From NCBI GenBank assembly GCA_945861705.1, contig CAMAVM010000008.1, positions 32,664 through 96,663 of the forward strand: a stretch of DNA of 64,000 bases, written 5' to 3'. The position numbers were made by a program, and so were the translations under genes. Of this stretch, positions 1-9,345 are shown one piece after another; the first letter of the stretch is position 1, and each line of letters starts with the position of its first letter. Below the pieces are notes generated by a model, which saw only the letters and a program-made list of their open reading frames with translations, was not told where the DNA came from and made no database searches. This DNA is from Methylomagnum ishizawai (GTDB lineage Bacteria; Pseudomonadota; Gammaproteobacteria; Methylococcales; Methylomonadaceae).

Positions 1-428
1 ATTTGCTGGAAGCCACACTGCCGTCCTTGATTTCCAAAACCGCGCCTGGCGATTTGCGAGGAACGGCGATGGGTATTTATTCGACCTTCCAGTTTTTGGG
101 TGCTGGTATCGGTGGTAGTTTGGGTGGTTGGTGTTATGGCGAATATGGTGCAAAGGGCGTGTTCTTGTTTTGTGCTTTAGCCGCCCTAAGCTGGTTGATA
201 CTGTCATTTAGCATGACACCGCCGCGCTATTGGGCAAATCTGCTGATTTCACTGCAATCCGTTACTGAACAACGAGCGGATGAATTTGCCTCAGAAATGC
301 TTAAACTTAAAGGTGTTGAGGACGTAACGCTACATTACCAGGAAGGAGTGGCTTATTTGAAGGTCGATAATCAGCAATTGGATCGACAGGAATTACAAGC
401 GATGATTACAAAATATACCCATGTTTGA
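1..428 (+). CDS. MFS transporter, YajR-like, C-terminal part (5' end outside window)
   Basis: The reading frame is open from the first bases, so only the last ~141 residues are present. About residues 1-75 are the last transmembrane helices of a major facilitator transporter, including a Gly-rich helix (FLGAGIGGSLGG) and a hydrophobic helix before PPRYW. The last ~65 residues form a soluble tail (GVEDVTLHYQEGVAYLKVD, then DRQELQAMI) that resembles the small ferredoxin-like YAM domain of the YajR transporter family; this assignment is from memory. The protein should sit in the inner membrane as a proton-driven exporter; the substrate is unknown. It ends 22 bases before ssb on the same strand. 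Confidence 0.75.
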   Translation, partial: LLEATLPSLISKTAPGDLRGTAMGIYSTFQFLGAGIGGSLGGWCYGEYGAKGVFLFCALAALSWLILSFSMTPPRYWANLLISLQSVTEQRADEFASEMLKLKGVEDVTLHYQEGVAYLKVDNQQLDRQELQAMITKYTHV

Positions 429-450
429 AATCAATAAATGAGGAAAACAC

Positions 451-951
451 ATGCTAAATAAAGTCACGTTGATAGGAAACCTCGGTGCAGATCCCGAAGT
501 TCGTTTGATGCCCAGTGGTGGTTCTATAACCAGCATCAGGCTCGCCACGACAAGTCGCTGGAAAGATAAACAATCGGGGGAGCGCAAAGAGGCAACAGAA
601 TGGCATAGGATTGTTTTTTTCAATCGTTTAGCGGAAATCGCCGGCGAATATTTGAAGAAAGGTAGCCAGGTCTATGTCGAAGGTCGTTTGCAAACCCGTA
701 AATGGCAAGGACAAGATGGACAAGACCGTTACACGACCGAAATTTTAGCCCAAGAACTGCACATGTTGGGTAGCCGTAGCGGCGGAACAGGCAATTTTGG
801 GGCTGAACAAGGGCAAAATACCAACTATCCTCCCGCTGCGGCACCGGCGAGTAATCCATATCAACCAGCAGCACCACAAAATAACCCAAGTGCAATGCCG
901 TCGCCTCCACCGCCGGATTACGATGATTTTGACGACGATATTCCTTTCTAA
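451..951 (+). CDS. ssb: Single-stranded DNA-binding protein
   Basis: A 166-residue protein with the OB-fold at about residues 1-110, opening with [18 protein letters not shown] and continuing with the family motif [22 protein letters not shown] Gly/Pro/Gln/Asn-rich flexible linker (about 111-155) leads to the acidic tip DDFDDDIPF, the conserved docking peptide for SSB partner proteins. It coats single-stranded DNA in replication, recombination and repair. Length and tail are canonical. AGGAAA upstream of ATG is the ribosome site. Confidence 0.97.
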   Translation: MLNKVTLIGNLGADPEVRLMPSGGSITSIRLATTSRWKDKQSGERKEATEWHRIVFFNRLAEIAGEYLKKGSQVYVEGRLQTRKWQGQDGQDRYTTEILAQELHMLGSRSGGTGNFGAEQGQNTNYPPAAAPASNPYQPAAPQNNPSAMPSPPPPDYDDFDDDIPF

Positions 952-1034
952 TATGTTGTAATATAAAGTATTAATATTGCCACCAGACATAAGTGGCTGT
1001 GCTTATCCCCGCAGTAAAACCGCTCTATACCTAA

Positions 1035-1064
1035 GCCTGTTTCAGTTAATGAATTGAAACAGGC
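1035..1064 (+). terminator. Stem-loop, possible ssb terminator
   Basis: Perfect 10-base arms (GCCTGTTTCA / TGAAACAGGC) enclose a 10-base loop about 80 bases past the ssb stop. The sequence after it is only moderately T-rich (AGATTTGTTT), so termination is plausible but not certain. Confidence 0.45.
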
Positions 1065-1095
1065 CAGATTTGTTTCCTAAAGCTCTGCGCCACGC

Positions 1096-1139
1096 CGCCA
1101 CATACTTGGACAAAAAAAGTCTTGTCCAAGTATGTGGCG
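1096..1139. repeat. Perfect 18-bp inverted repeat with 8-base spacer
   Basis: Arms at 1096-1113 and 1122-1139 (CGCCACATACTTGGACAA and its exact complement) flank AAAAAGTC. There is no T-run after it on either strand, so it is not a classical terminator. It could be a protein-binding palindrome, an RNA hairpin or a small mobile-repeat remnant. Confidence 0.7.
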
Positions 1140-1295
1140 ATATAAATCCCTTTTCTTCACCTAACAATACACACAAAATAATTTTTTTTGAGAAACTCTC
1201 ATGAAATCCATAAATATATTCTCAAGTAAAATCAATAGCTAATAAAATTTCTATCGGGGAAAATTGGTATTGTCTATGTTTTGTATAAATATTGT

Positions 1296-1324
1296 TTGAC
1301 AACGATAAATAATGTCGATAATAT
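1296..1324 (+). promoter_or_regulatory. Near-consensus sigma-70 promoter for the sigma factor gene
   Basis: TTGACA (1296-1301), a 17-base spacer, then TAATAT (1319-1324). This is a perfect -35 and a 5-of-6 -10 at ideal spacing. Transcription would begin near 1331, giving a leader of about 160 bases before the ATG at 1492. Confidence 0.7.
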
Positions 1325-1491
1325 TTACCTCGAATTCGAAATTAGTACTGCTTCAGAAAACTTATAAAACTAATACATTAATAACTTGTCCTAGCAAGGT
1401 GGTGATTAATCCATTTGTTTTTATATGATTTTCCGACGCAAATTTGACTACTCATGTTTGATATAAACAATGTTTGCGAGGATTTGGTGTC

Positions 1492-2898
1492 ATGATACTA
1501 TTAACTGAATATATGTCTGTACCGGAAGTCAACGGCACTGTTGTTGCTAACAACAATCCAGTTGATAAGAAGCCTGCATTAAGCAATAAAGAGGTAGAAA
1601 GTACCGAGAATAGAAACTTACAGCTTGCTCGGCGGGTTGAAGAGCAAAAAACTAAGTTAATAAACACGCTGTCCAAGTTTCCTATCACCGCGTTGTGGGT
1701 GCTTAACAAATATGAACAACAATGTGACAAAGCCGAACAAGAAGATGACGGTGCTGCTGTTGCGTCAACCGAATTTAGCGATTTCTTAAAAGATGTAAAA
1801 AAACATTATCAATTCGTTAGTCAGACGGCTGCTGAGAATGCTCAAAATGAAGAGGTTTACAGCAATGCAAAACGTCGATTAACCTTCGCTGTCCAGCAAT
1901 TTCCTTTTGCTTTTGAAGATCTTGTGAAGCTGGTTGACATCGTTACCTACGCGTTCAAATTAAGAGGTCTCTCCGTTCAGGCAAGATCGCAAGAAAAGAA
2001 AGACTATGAAATCATCCTAAAACGCTTACATGGCGCTAGCCGCCGCGATACGCCAAGTATGGCCGATCAATTCAAAGCGATGGCCTTGCACGAGCATGAA
2101 GAACAGTTCTTGTTTTTATCTACTGAAGACATGAGCCAACTGCTGGCTGACGTGGTTTTGTCAGAACATTTCTGGTTAACGCACAGGCAACAACTCGCCA
2201 CAGTCAATGCAAAGCTTGTGTTGTTTATCGCTAACCAATACAAAGGTAACTTCATGGACTTTGAAGATCTAGTCCAAGAAGGTCATACCGGTTTACTTAA
2301 GGCGGTAGATAGATTTAAGTATCGTTTGGGCTTCCAATTTTCAACTTATGCGGGTTATTGGATCAGGCAAGCTATTTCCCGCTCTTTGTCGCGCTCAGAA
2401 CGCGTGGTACGGATACCTTGTGGGCAAATCGCTACTATTAATAAAGTGTTCCGTACCAAAGATGCGATCACACTGAAAACCGGTACAGAACCCAGCACTA
2501 AAGAGTTAGCTGAGCAAACTCAGTTATCTCAAGACGAAGTCAATACGCTGCTTTCCATATCGCAAAGCGCTGTTTCTTTGGAAGCTTTTGATGATGATGA
2601 AGATGAGCAATCTTTTGCACCAATCAATTTTATAGCGCAAAACGTTTTCCCGCATTCATACAATATGATTGCCGAATCTGAGCTGCAAGGTTTGGTTAAA
2701 AACGCCATCAAGACCTTAAACCCAAGAGAAGCAAAAATTCTATGTTCGCATTTTGGGGTAGGAACAGACCAGCAAATGACTTTGCAAGAAATTGGTTCGG
2801 AGCTTAATTTAACCAGGGAAAGAGTAAGACAGATTCAAGTAGTGGCATTGAATAAGATAAAAATGCGCTATGGCGATCAATTATTGAGTTTCTTGTAA
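1492..2898 (+). CDS. RpoD-family sigma factor lacking region 1.1
   Basis: A 468-residue sigma-70 factor. Regions 2-4 are clear: region 2 FMDFEDLVQEGHTGLLKAVDRF and FSTYAGYWIRQAISRS, region 3 EPSTKELAEQTQLSQDEV, and region 4 MTLQEIGSELNLTRERVRQIQ. The first ~180 residues lack region 1.1 and most of 1.2, but keep what looks like the RpoD non-conserved region: LARRVEEQ, FPITALWVLNKYEQ, an acidic patch, then QQFPFAFEDLVKLV. This suggests a trimmed RpoD paralogue acting as an alternative (group 2-like) factor rather than the housekeeping one. I chose ATG 1492, with GAGGA nine bases upstream, over a TTG at 1474; ATG 1513 is also possible. Monocistronic. Confidence 0.85.
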   Translation: MILLTEYMSVPEVNGTVVANNNPVDKKPALSNKEVESTENRNLQLARRVEEQKTKLINTLSKFPITALWVLNKYEQQCDKAEQEDDGAAVASTEFSDFLKDVKKHYQFVSQTAAENAQNEEVYSNAKRRLTFAVQQFPFAFEDLVKLVDIVTYAFKLRGLSVQARSQEKKDYEIILKRLHGASRRDTPSMADQFKAMALHEHEEQFLFLSTEDMSQLLADVVLSEHFWLTHRQQLATVNAKLVLFIANQYKGNFMDFEDLVQEGHTGLLKAVDRFKYRLGFQFSTYAGYWIRQAISRSLSRSERVVRIPCGQIATINKVFRTKDAITLKTGTEPSTKELAEQTQLSQDEVNTLLSISQSAVSLEAFDDDEDEQSFAPINFIAQNVFPHSYNMIAESELQGLVKNAIKTLNPREAKILCSHFGVGTDQQMTLQEIGSELNLTRERVRQIQVVALNKIKMRYGDQLLSFL

Positions 2899-3156
2899 GC
2901 CAAGATGCTGAAAAAATGACATTTTTTTACAGAGTAAAAGCTTAAAAAGTAAACGGTTTTGTAAAATATTAAGATAAGTGTTTATAAAAGCAATTAAAAT
3001 GACAAGCTTTTTTGTATTTAGTGATGGGTTAACTCTAAAAGCATTAGGACAGCAATACGGCTAGGGTTTTACGGTTATTGGATATAGGTTTCAAAAAAGA
3101 ACGGCGCAAATCAAAACTATAGACTTCAGTCAAATGGGGTCAGGAGAAAAGTAATC

Positions 3157-5055
3157 ATGAAAAGATATATATTGAACACATTGCTCTGGAGTGTTGTGTT
3201 TACTGGCGCGTTTTTAATATACAACAGGATAAATGCAACCCCGCCTATACAAGACTCGCTTGCCTATTCGGAATTTATTGCCAAAGTTAAAGGTGGTCAG
3301 GTTGATCGGGTTGAGATTGCCGGAACATCAATCAAAGTTCGTACCTCTGATGGTCAAAACCTACAGACATTTAATCCTGGTGACAATCACTTGATTGATG
3401 ATTTGTTAAGTGCCGACGTTCAAATCAGAACCACACCACCTGCACAACAGTCGATGGCAATGCAGATATTCATTGCTTGGTTTCCTATGTTCCTGCTGAT
3501 TATCGTCTGGATAGTTTACATGCGTAGAACGCAAGGCGCGGGTGGTGCAGGTCAGTTCGGCAAAAGCAAAGCCAAAATGCTTGAAGAAGACAAGATGACG
3601 GTTAAATTTGCTGACGTTGCAGGTTGTGAAGAAGCCAAAGAAGAAGTCTCAGAATTAGTTGATTTTCTAAGGGATCCACAAAAATTCCAACGACTGGGCG
3701 GCATGATACCACGCGGTATTTTGATGGTAGGACCTCCAGGTACGGGTAAAACCCTGTTAGCGCGAGCCATCGCAGGTGAAGCAGGTGTTAAATTCTTTAC
3801 TATTTCAGGTTCAGATTTCGTCGAAATGTTCGTCGGTGTCGGTGCATCGAGAGTACGGGATATGTTTGCACAGGCTAAAGAACATGCGCCTTGCATCATC
3901 TTTATCGACGAAATTGACGCAGTAGGTCGCCAAAGAGGTGGTGCTGGCATGGGCGGCGGCAATGACGAACGTGAACAAACACTTAACGCATTATTGGTAG
4001 AAATGGACGGTTTTACGGGTAACGAAGGTGTCATCATTATCGCTGCAACCAACCGCGCTGACGTACTTGATAAAGCCTTGCTACGTCCAGGTCGTTTTGA
4101 TCGTCAAGTAACTGTCGGTTTACCTGATGTGAAAGGTAGAGAGCAAATCTTAAATGTCCACATCAAAAAAGTCCCAGTAAGTGATGATGTTGAATTGAAA
4201 AACATCGCTAGAGGTACCCCCGGATTTTCCGGTGCTGATCTAGCTAACATCATTAATGAAGCGGCACTGTTGGCGGCACGTACCAATAAGCTGAAAGTTG
4301 GCATGAACGAGCTGGAAAAAGCCAAAGACAAGATCTTGATGGGTGCTGAAAAGCACACGATGGTCATGACAGAAGACGACAAAAGGCTCACCGCCTATCA
4401 TGAAGCAGGTCACTGTATTGTAGGACAAATGTCACCCGATCACGATCCCGTGTATAAAGTCAGCATCATGCCAAGAGGTAGGGCATTAGGTATCACCATG
4501 TTCTTGCCAGAACGCGATCAGTACAGTGCTAGCAAACGTAAATTGGAAAGCCAAATAGCCAGTTTGTTTGGTGGACGTATTGCTGAATTGATGATTTACG
4601 GTGGAGATCGTGTAACCACCGGTGCGTCTAACGACATCGAACGGGCAACCGAATTAGCACGTAACATGGTAACGCGTTGGGGCTTTTCCGACATCATGGG
4701 GCCGTTGGTCTACGGCGAAGAAGGTGGTCAACCGTTCATGGGTTACTCGGCTTCAGGTAGCAAAGTATCAAATGGCGTTCAAGACAAGATTGACGAAGAA
4801 ATTCGGGCAGTCATCGACAAAAACTACAAAAGGGCTGAAAGCTTATTGCAAGATAACATCAGTATCTTACATAAAATGGCGGATGCCCTGATGAAATGGG
4901 AAACCATTGATAAAGCTCAAATTGATGATTTGATGGCTGGTAAAGATCCAAAGCCACCTGTTGATAGCAACGATTCATCAAACAAACCCGATATAACACC
5001 CAAGCAGGATACAACAATAACATCTGATTTCAAAAAACCTGCCGGACAAGTTTGA
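3157..5055 (+). CDS. ftsH: ATP-dependent zinc metalloprotease FtsH
   Basis: A membrane-anchored AAA+ protease of 632 residues that degrades misfolded membrane proteins and short-lived regulators, and in enterobacteria controls LpxC. Two transmembrane helices (about 5-23 and 104-122) flank a periplasmic domain. The AAA module has Walker A GPPGTGKT (192-199), Walker [12 protein letters not shown] and the second region of homology ([20 protein letters not shown]). The zinc site is HEAGH (415-419). The Pro/Asp-rich tail of about 30 residues is dispensable-looking. AGGAGA precedes the ATG at good distance. It is monocistronic, with a strong terminator just after it. A second ftsH elsewhere in the genome cannot be excluded. 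Confidence 0.96.
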   Translation: MKRYILNTLLWSVVFTGAFLIYNRINATPPIQDSLAYSEFIAKVKGGQVDRVEIAGTSIKVRTSDGQNLQTFNPGDNHLIDDLLSADVQIRTTPPAQQSMAMQIFIAWFPMFLLIIVWIVYMRRTQGAGGAGQFGKSKAKMLEEDKMTVKFADVAGCEEAKEEVSELVDFLRDPQKFQRLGGMIPRGILMVGPPGTGKTLLARAIAGEAGVKFFTISGSDFVEMFVGVGASRVRDMFAQAKEHAPCIIFIDEIDAVGRQRGGAGMGGGNDEREQTLNALLVEMDGFTGNEGVIIIAATNRADVLDKALLRPGRFDRQVTVGLPDVKGREQILNVHIKKVPVSDDVELKNIARGTPGFSGADLANIINEAALLAARTNKLKVGMNELEKAKDKILMGAEKHTMVMTEDDKRLTAYHEAGHCIVGQMSPDHDPVYKVSIMPRGRALGITMFLPERDQYSASKRKLESQIASLFGGRIAELMIYGGDRVTTGASNDIERATELARNMVTRWGFSDIMGPLVYGEEGGQPFMGYSASGSKVSNGVQDKIDEEIRAVIDKNYKRAESLLQDNISILHKMADALMKWETIDKAQIDDLMAGKDPKPPVDSNDSSNKPDITPKQDTTITSDFKKPAGQV

Positions 5056-5068
5056 GGTGCGCTCATTA

Positions 5069-5094
5069 GGGGAGCTTCGGCTCCCCCTTTTTTT
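5069..5094 (+). terminator. Rho-independent terminator after ftsH
   Basis: GGGGAGC, a TTCG tetraloop and GCTCCCC are followed by C and a run of seven T, starting 14 bases after the ftsH stop. This is a textbook intrinsic terminator. Confidence 0.93.
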
Positions 5095-5178
5095 GCCTAA
5101 AATTTAGTGTGCCATATCAATACGTAGTTTTTTGTATTGCAATGGTGGTTTACACCCAAAGCTATTCACCATCAATTC

Positions 5179-5206
5179 CTTGCACAAATCTTCAATCGTT
5201 TATAAT
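5179..5206 (+). promoter_or_regulatory. Candidate promoter for ald
   Basis: A perfect -10 (TATAAT, 5201-5206) sits 72 bases before the ald ATG. The best -35 is a weak CTTGCA at 5179-5184 with a 16-base spacer, so an activator may help. Confidence 0.5.
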
Positions 5207-5277
5207 CCAGACTTAACAGCTTGTTGGTTTTTGAATAACGGCTTTATGAACTGTTCAAACTTATTTGGAGCTTAACC

Positions 5278-6384
5278 ATGCTTATCGGTCTTCCCAAAGA
5301 AATCAAAGACGGCGAATTTCGTGTTGGCTTAACGCCGAGTGCAGTCAAAGCGTTAACTGCTAAAGGCCATCAGGTTTTGGTAGAAGCTGGAGCGGGGCAG
5401 GGTAGCTTCATCAGTGACGAAGAATATCATGTAGTGGGTGCACAAATTGTTGCTGATGCAGAAGCGACTTGGGCGGCGGATTTAGTCGTTAAAGTTAAAG
5501 AACCGATAATCTCAGAATATCCATATTTGCGGCAAGAGCTGATCTTGTTTACCTACCTGCATCTTGCTTCCAATGCAGCATTGACCAAGGCATTGCTCGC
5601 CAGCGGCACAACAGCAATTGCGTACGAAACCGTGCAGAATCAAGCAGGGCAATTGCCGCTATTAATACCGATGAGTGAAGTGGCTGGGCGCATGGCGACG
5701 CAAGTCGGAGCTGCCAATCTGCAAAAGCATCAAGGTGGACGCGGTGTGCTAATGGGCGGTGTTCCTGGTGTTGCACCCGCCGATGTCACTATTTTAGGCG
5801 GTGGCACTGTGGGTTTAAATGCGGCGCGTATCGCCGTCGGTATGGGCGCACAGGTGACGGTGTTAGATGTTAGCCATGATCGGCTGGCGTATTTTGACGA
5901 CATTTATCATGGACGTATCCAAACCCGCAAAAGCAATCAGCATTCCATTGAAGAAGCCGTCTACCAAGCGGATTTGGTGATTGGTGCGGTGTTGATTCCA
6001 GGTGGCAAAGCACCGTGGTTGATAAGCCGTGACATGCTTGCCAGTATGCGTAAAGGCGCAGTGATTGTCGATGTCGCCGTCGATCAAGGCGGCTGCATAG
6101 AAACCACAAAGCCGACTACGCATAGCAATCCAACCTACGAAATTGATAGCATCGTCCATTACTGCGTCGCCAACATGCCCGGTGCAGTCCCACGCACCAG
6201 CACGTTTGCGCTCAATAATCAGACCACTGATTATGTTCTGCTACTCGCTAATCAAGGATTAAATGCGTTAATTGAAAATTCGGCATTGCAATCAGGCTTG
6301 AATACCTACCACGGACAAGTCACGCATCCAGGTGTTGCAGAGGCTTTCGGATTGGCGCATATAATGCCATTGAAAGTTCTATAA
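5278..6384 (+). CDS. ald: Alanine dehydrogenase
   Basis: A 368-residue NAD-dependent L-alanine dehydrogenase interconverting alanine with pyruvate plus ammonia. In methanotrophs it is a route of ammonia assimilation at high ammonium; that role is from family knowledge. The N-terminus [20 protein letters not shown] is diagnostic, and the Rossmann motif is [19 protein letters not shown] near residues 163-183. The conserved segment [16 protein letters not shown] follows near the C-terminal end. Length is normal. GGAG precedes the ATG, and the gene stands alone with its own promoter candidate. Confidence 0.95.
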   Translation: MLIGLPKEIKDGEFRVGLTPSAVKALTAKGHQVLVEAGAGQGSFISDEEYHVVGAQIVADAEATWAADLVVKVKEPIISEYPYLRQELILFTYLHLASNAALTKALLASGTTAIAYETVQNQAGQLPLLIPMSEVAGRMATQVGAANLQKHQGGRGVLMGGVPGVAPADVTILGGGTVGLNAARIAVGMGAQVTVLDVSHDRLAYFDDIYHGRIQTRKSNQHSIEEAVYQADLVIGAVLIPGGKAPWLISRDMLASMRKGAVIVDVAVDQGGCIETTKPTTHSNPTYEIDSIVHYCVANMPGAVPRTSTFALNNQTTDYVLLLANQGLNALIENSALQSGLNTYHGQVTHPGVAEAFGLAHIMPLKVL

Positions 6385-6562
6385 GTTAAAAGCCCATCAG
6401 GAAATTAGTGGATATTCAATATCCTGAAAATAAAGTGTTGAGGCTGCATTCGTTTAGCTTATTAAAACGGTTGCGAATTCAAGCAAAATATTCGATACTC
6501 CAGCACTTGTTATAGATTGTGTTTGCTGGATTTTACTAACGACGATTGGAGAATAAGTTTTT

Positions 6563-6973
6563 ATGAATAAATCAATTATCCTAGGCCTAGCTGTTTGCGC
6601 TATTTCTTTGAATGCCATCAATACTTTGGCAGCGAGTGATGAAAAATATCCTGCTTCAAATTTTGAGCCTAGCGTGACCTATATCGATGAAAGTGCTGCT
6701 CAGTCGCAATCATCCGCTGCGGATGACAAGTATCCCGCCTCAAATTTTCAGCCTAAAGTGACATATATTGATGAGGACGCTGCGGGGCAAACGCAATTAT
6801 CGAAAGCCCCCGTGATTGACGAGAAATATCCTGCGGCTAATTTTGAGTCAAAAGTGATTTATTCGGATGAAAGTGCAAATAGCCCATCATCAACAGTCGC
6901 ACAAGAACAACCGGATCAGTTTGATCCCAATTATCCTGCGGCTTATTTTAAGCCCAAGGTTATTTATCCTTAA
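6563..6973 (+). CDS. Secreted protein with four YPAxxFxPKVxY repeats
   Basis: A 136-residue protein with a signal peptide (about 1-24, hydrophobic core IILGLAVCAISL). The mature part is four imperfect units: KYPASNFEPSVTY (28-40), KYPASNFQPKVTY (56-68), KYPAANFESKVIY (88-100) and NYPAAYFKPKVIY (123-135). They are joined by Ser/Gln/Ala-rich acidic linkers, so units are 28-35 residues apart. The fourth unit is the extreme C-terminus. No enzymatic motif is visible. The same unit occurs twice in the exported part of the protein at 30736-31416 in the RuMP cluster, so the two are related. I do not recognise the family; a periplasmic or envelope binding role is inference. Confidence 0.75.
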   Translation: MNKSIILGLAVCAISLNAINTLAASDEKYPASNFEPSVTYIDESAAQSQSSAADDKYPASNFQPKVTYIDEDAAGQTQLSKAPVIDEKYPAANFESKVIYSDESANSPSSTVAQEQPDQFDPNYPAAYFKPKVIYP

Positions 6974-6991
6974 GCAAACCTTGATAAATCC

Positions 6992-7118
6992 TTCGACAAG
7001 ACTCCTGAGTACGCTACCTGCCATTCTGAACGAACGGTAACTCGTTGATTATGTTAATTCAGCTTAAAAATCGCAATGGTGGGGTGTTTAACTGATTGTC
7101 CGTGGTTAGCTTGTCGAA
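6992..7118. repeat. Possible degenerate small element bounded by TTCGACAAG / CTTGTCGAA
   Basis: A 9-base word at 6992-7000 is repeated inverted at 7110-7118, within the 280-base gap before the AIM24-family gene. The interior has no gene. Similar TTCGACA-type dispersed repeats are common in proteobacterial genomes, but two short arms alone are weak evidence. Confidence 0.25.
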
Positions 7119-7256
7119 CCATTGATTTGTGAAGGCAGTATTTCCAAATATTTTGACAGGCAGGTGTTTTTATAACCAACTGAAAACATAGGGTAAGTGA
7201 TTTAAGATTGCCGTAAAACATCGACCTTGATGTTAACCATGAGGATAGAAAACGCC

Positions 7257-8063
7257 ATGTCCCAATTAAACTACACCATCAACGGTAACGATTTACAGTA
7301 CATCAAGATTATCTTAGAGCCAGGTCAGGAAGCCATTGCCGAGCAAGGGGCAATGATGTACGTGGACAAGCACATTGTTGTCGATACGATCTTGGGCGAT
7401 GGCAGTTCTTCACGGATGGGCGGAATTGGTCGGTTTTGGAATGCGCTCAAGCGATCATTCACAGGCGAGTCAATGTTCAGTTCCGTGTACCGGAATACCT
7501 CAAATAAGCCACAAACCATTGCCATTGCCGCACCTAGCCCTGGGGAAATCATCCCAATCAACTTATCAGAACACGGCGGCATGATTATTTGCCAGAAAGG
7601 GGCTTATATCGCGGGTGAGCTTGGGCAACGGATACAACTGGCATTCCAAAAACGCCTGCGGGTCGGTTTTTTCGGCGGTGAAGGCTTTATCATGCAGAAA
7701 ATCAGTGGTCAGGGGGTCGTGTTTATTCATGCTTCTGGCACACTTAAAGAAGTCGTTTTAATGCCTGATGACGAACTCAAAATTGACACAGGCTGCTTGG
7801 TCGGCATGTCATCGACGGTTCGTTACGACATCAAATATACAGGTAAGCTGAAAAATAGCCTGTTTGGCGGTGAAGGTTTGTTTTACGCCACCGTTTCCGG
7901 CCCTGGTAAGGTGTGGATACAGTCCTTGCCCATGAATCGTTTAAGCAAAGTGTTGATGAGTGCGGCCTTAACCGGAAGCAGTAGCCGTTCATCCTGGATG
8001 GGCAAGTTTTACCTGCTCGCCGTGATTCTCGTTGCGATTGCCACTGTCTACAACAAACCTTGA
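7257..8063 (+). CDS. AIM24 / TIGR00266 family protein
   Basis: A 268-residue protein of the AIM24 (DUF124) family, built from tandem beta-sandwich-like halves. Family signatures are PGQEAIAEQGAMMYVD near the N-terminus, GESMFSSVYRN, and the Gly-rich repeats RVGFFGGEGFIMQKISGQG and SLFGGEGLFYATVSGPG. A hydrophobic helix near the C-terminus (FYLLAVILVAIATVY) may anchor it in the membrane. Biochemical function is unknown; yeast AIM24 is a mitochondrial inner-membrane factor. Start ATG 7257 has AGGA about 12 bases upstream; earlier TTG and ATG codons from 7227 are possible. It is translationally coupled to the M48 protease gene, one base downstream. Confidence 0.85.
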   Translation: MSQLNYTINGNDLQYIKIILEPGQEAIAEQGAMMYVDKHIVVDTILGDGSSSRMGGIGRFWNALKRSFTGESMFSSVYRNTSNKPQTIAIAAPSPGEIIPINLSEHGGMIICQKGAYIAGELGQRIQLAFQKRLRVGFFGGEGFIMQKISGQGVVFIHASGTLKEVVLMPDDELKIDTGCLVGMSSTVRYDIKYTGKLKNSLFGGEGLFYATVSGPGKVWIQSLPMNRLSKVLMSAALTGSSSRSSWMGKFYLLAVILVAIATVYNKP

Positions 8064-8064
8064 T

Positions 8065-9165
8065 ATGAATAATGGTGTCAGCATTCTCCTGTTTGGTCCG
8101 GAACTGCCTAGTGCGGGAGAATTGACGACTTGCCTGATTGAGCAAGACCGGATTTATCTGCCCGCTTATAAGCAAAACGTCAACTTTTCCGAACTGGAAG
8201 CCAGGGTCGGCAGTTTCGACCACAACCAATTGCAATTGTTCTGGCAACATCAAGATCAAGGCTGGTTATTGATGCCTGCGAATCCAGACGCACAAAAAAC
8301 ACTGGTCAAGCTATTGCCTAAAAAAGAAGTAGCCGGATTGGGCAAGTGGAAACGTGCTACCTTAGGCCAAAGTCTGGTCTGGAAATCCATCGCTTATTCC
8401 TTATGCAGCCTTGCGTTGCTGGCGGTCTTGGTTATCTGGCAATATGATACTGCAGTTTCCTGGGTGGCTGGGCGCGTACCGCTGGCGACGGAATACAAGA
8501 TTGGGGAATCGGTGTTGACCAGCTTGAAAACCCAAACTTCTCTAATTGACAAGGGTGTTGCAGTTGATGCCGTCAAAAAAATCGGCGACCGCCTGACTAA
8601 TGGTTCACCTTATAAATACCAATGGCACCTCTCAAATGACCCGGCCATCAATGCCTTTGCCTTGCCGGGTGGTATAGTCATCGTCAATAAAGGCTTACTG
8701 GAGAAGGCGGATTCCGCTAATGAAGTGGCGGGCGTATTGGCGCATGAAATCCAACACGTCGAACAACGCCATGCTTTAAAGAACATGATTACCAGTTCCG
8801 GCATTGCGGCAGCGGTGTTGTTAGTGTTGGGCGATGCCAATGCCGTTATGATGATTATGGCGCATCAAGTGTCCGCCCAGTATTTCAGCCGTCAGGCCGA
8901 GTCCGATGCTGATATGAAAGGAATTGCCTTGCTGAATAAAAGCAAAATTGACACGCAAGGCATGGTCACTTTTTTCAAAAAAATGCAGGAAGCCTTTAAA
9001 GGCAAAGCAAATGGGCCTGAATGGATGTCATCTCATCCCGATACCGCCAACCGTATACAAGCGATTGAAAATTACATCAAAGATCATCCTTGTACAGATT
9101 GCGATAGGTTGAAATGGGATAAGAAAGTGATTTTGGCGAGTTTGGAGAAAAAAAAGCCAAGGTGA
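8065..9165 (+). CDS. M48 family zinc metalloprotease, membrane-anchored
   Basis: A 366-residue protein. The first ~100 residues are an uncharacterised soluble domain, followed by one transmembrane helix (AYSLCSLALLAVLVIW). The C-terminal peptidase domain has the zinc motif HEIQH in AGVLAHEIQHVEQRHALKN, with the downstream metal-ligand segment SRQAESDADMKGIALL and the typical SSHPDTANRI near the end, as in the HtpX/BepA/LoiP group. It probably acts in envelope quality control. The ATG lies one base after the TGA of the AIM24-family gene, so the pair is one operon. An upstream TTG at 8032 would overlap that gene and is unlikely. Confidence 0.88.
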   Translation: MNNGVSILLFGPELPSAGELTTCLIEQDRIYLPAYKQNVNFSELEARVGSFDHNQLQLFWQHQDQGWLLMPANPDAQKTLVKLLPKKEVAGLGKWKRATLGQSLVWKSIAYSLCSLALLAVLVIWQYDTAVSWVAGRVPLATEYKIGESVLTSLKTQTSLIDKGVAVDAVKKIGDRLTNGSPYKYQWHLSNDPAINAFALPGGIVIVNKGLLEKADSANEVAGVLAHEIQHVEQRHALKNMITSSGIAAAVLLVLGDANAVMMIMAHQVSAQYFSRQAESDADMKGIALLNKSKIDTQGMVTFFKKMQEAFKGKANGPEWMSSHPDTANRIQAIENYIKDHPCTDCDRLKWDKKVILASLEKKKPR

Positions 9166-9189
9166 AATAGGCTTGCAATATGCAGATGT

Positions 9190-9269
9190 GTAGCCTGGAT
9201 GCAGCGCAGTGGAATCCGGGGTTTCGCGGCTTTGATTTTCCGCATTACGTTTTACTTCATACAGGCTAC
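9190..9269. repeat. Dispersed hairpin repeat (GTAGCCTG...CAGGCTAC)
   Basis: Eight-base inverted ends (9190-9197 and 9262-9269) enclose a GC-rich stretch (GGATGCAGCGCAGTGGAATCC). It matches the familiar small intergenic repeat of many proteobacterial genomes that reads like GTAGCCCGGATGCAGCGCAG. It lies between the M48 gene and the toxin-antitoxin island. Confidence 0.55.
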
Positions 9270-9345
9270 GGTAATATTTCGGAAAATTATTGAATAACGC
9301 CCCTATAAATAGACTAACCTAGCCTAGTCAACTATTGAGGTATTC

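Larger units (their letters stand above)
952..1491. other. 540-base AT-rich intergenic region between ssb and the sigma factor gene
   Basis: I see no convincing protein gene here. It holds two inverted repeats (1035-1064 and 1096-1139), a long AT-rich stretch, and a near-consensus promoter at 1296-1324 that would leave a leader of about 160 bases before the sigma factor gene. No known riboswitch was recognised in the leader. Confidence 0.6.
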
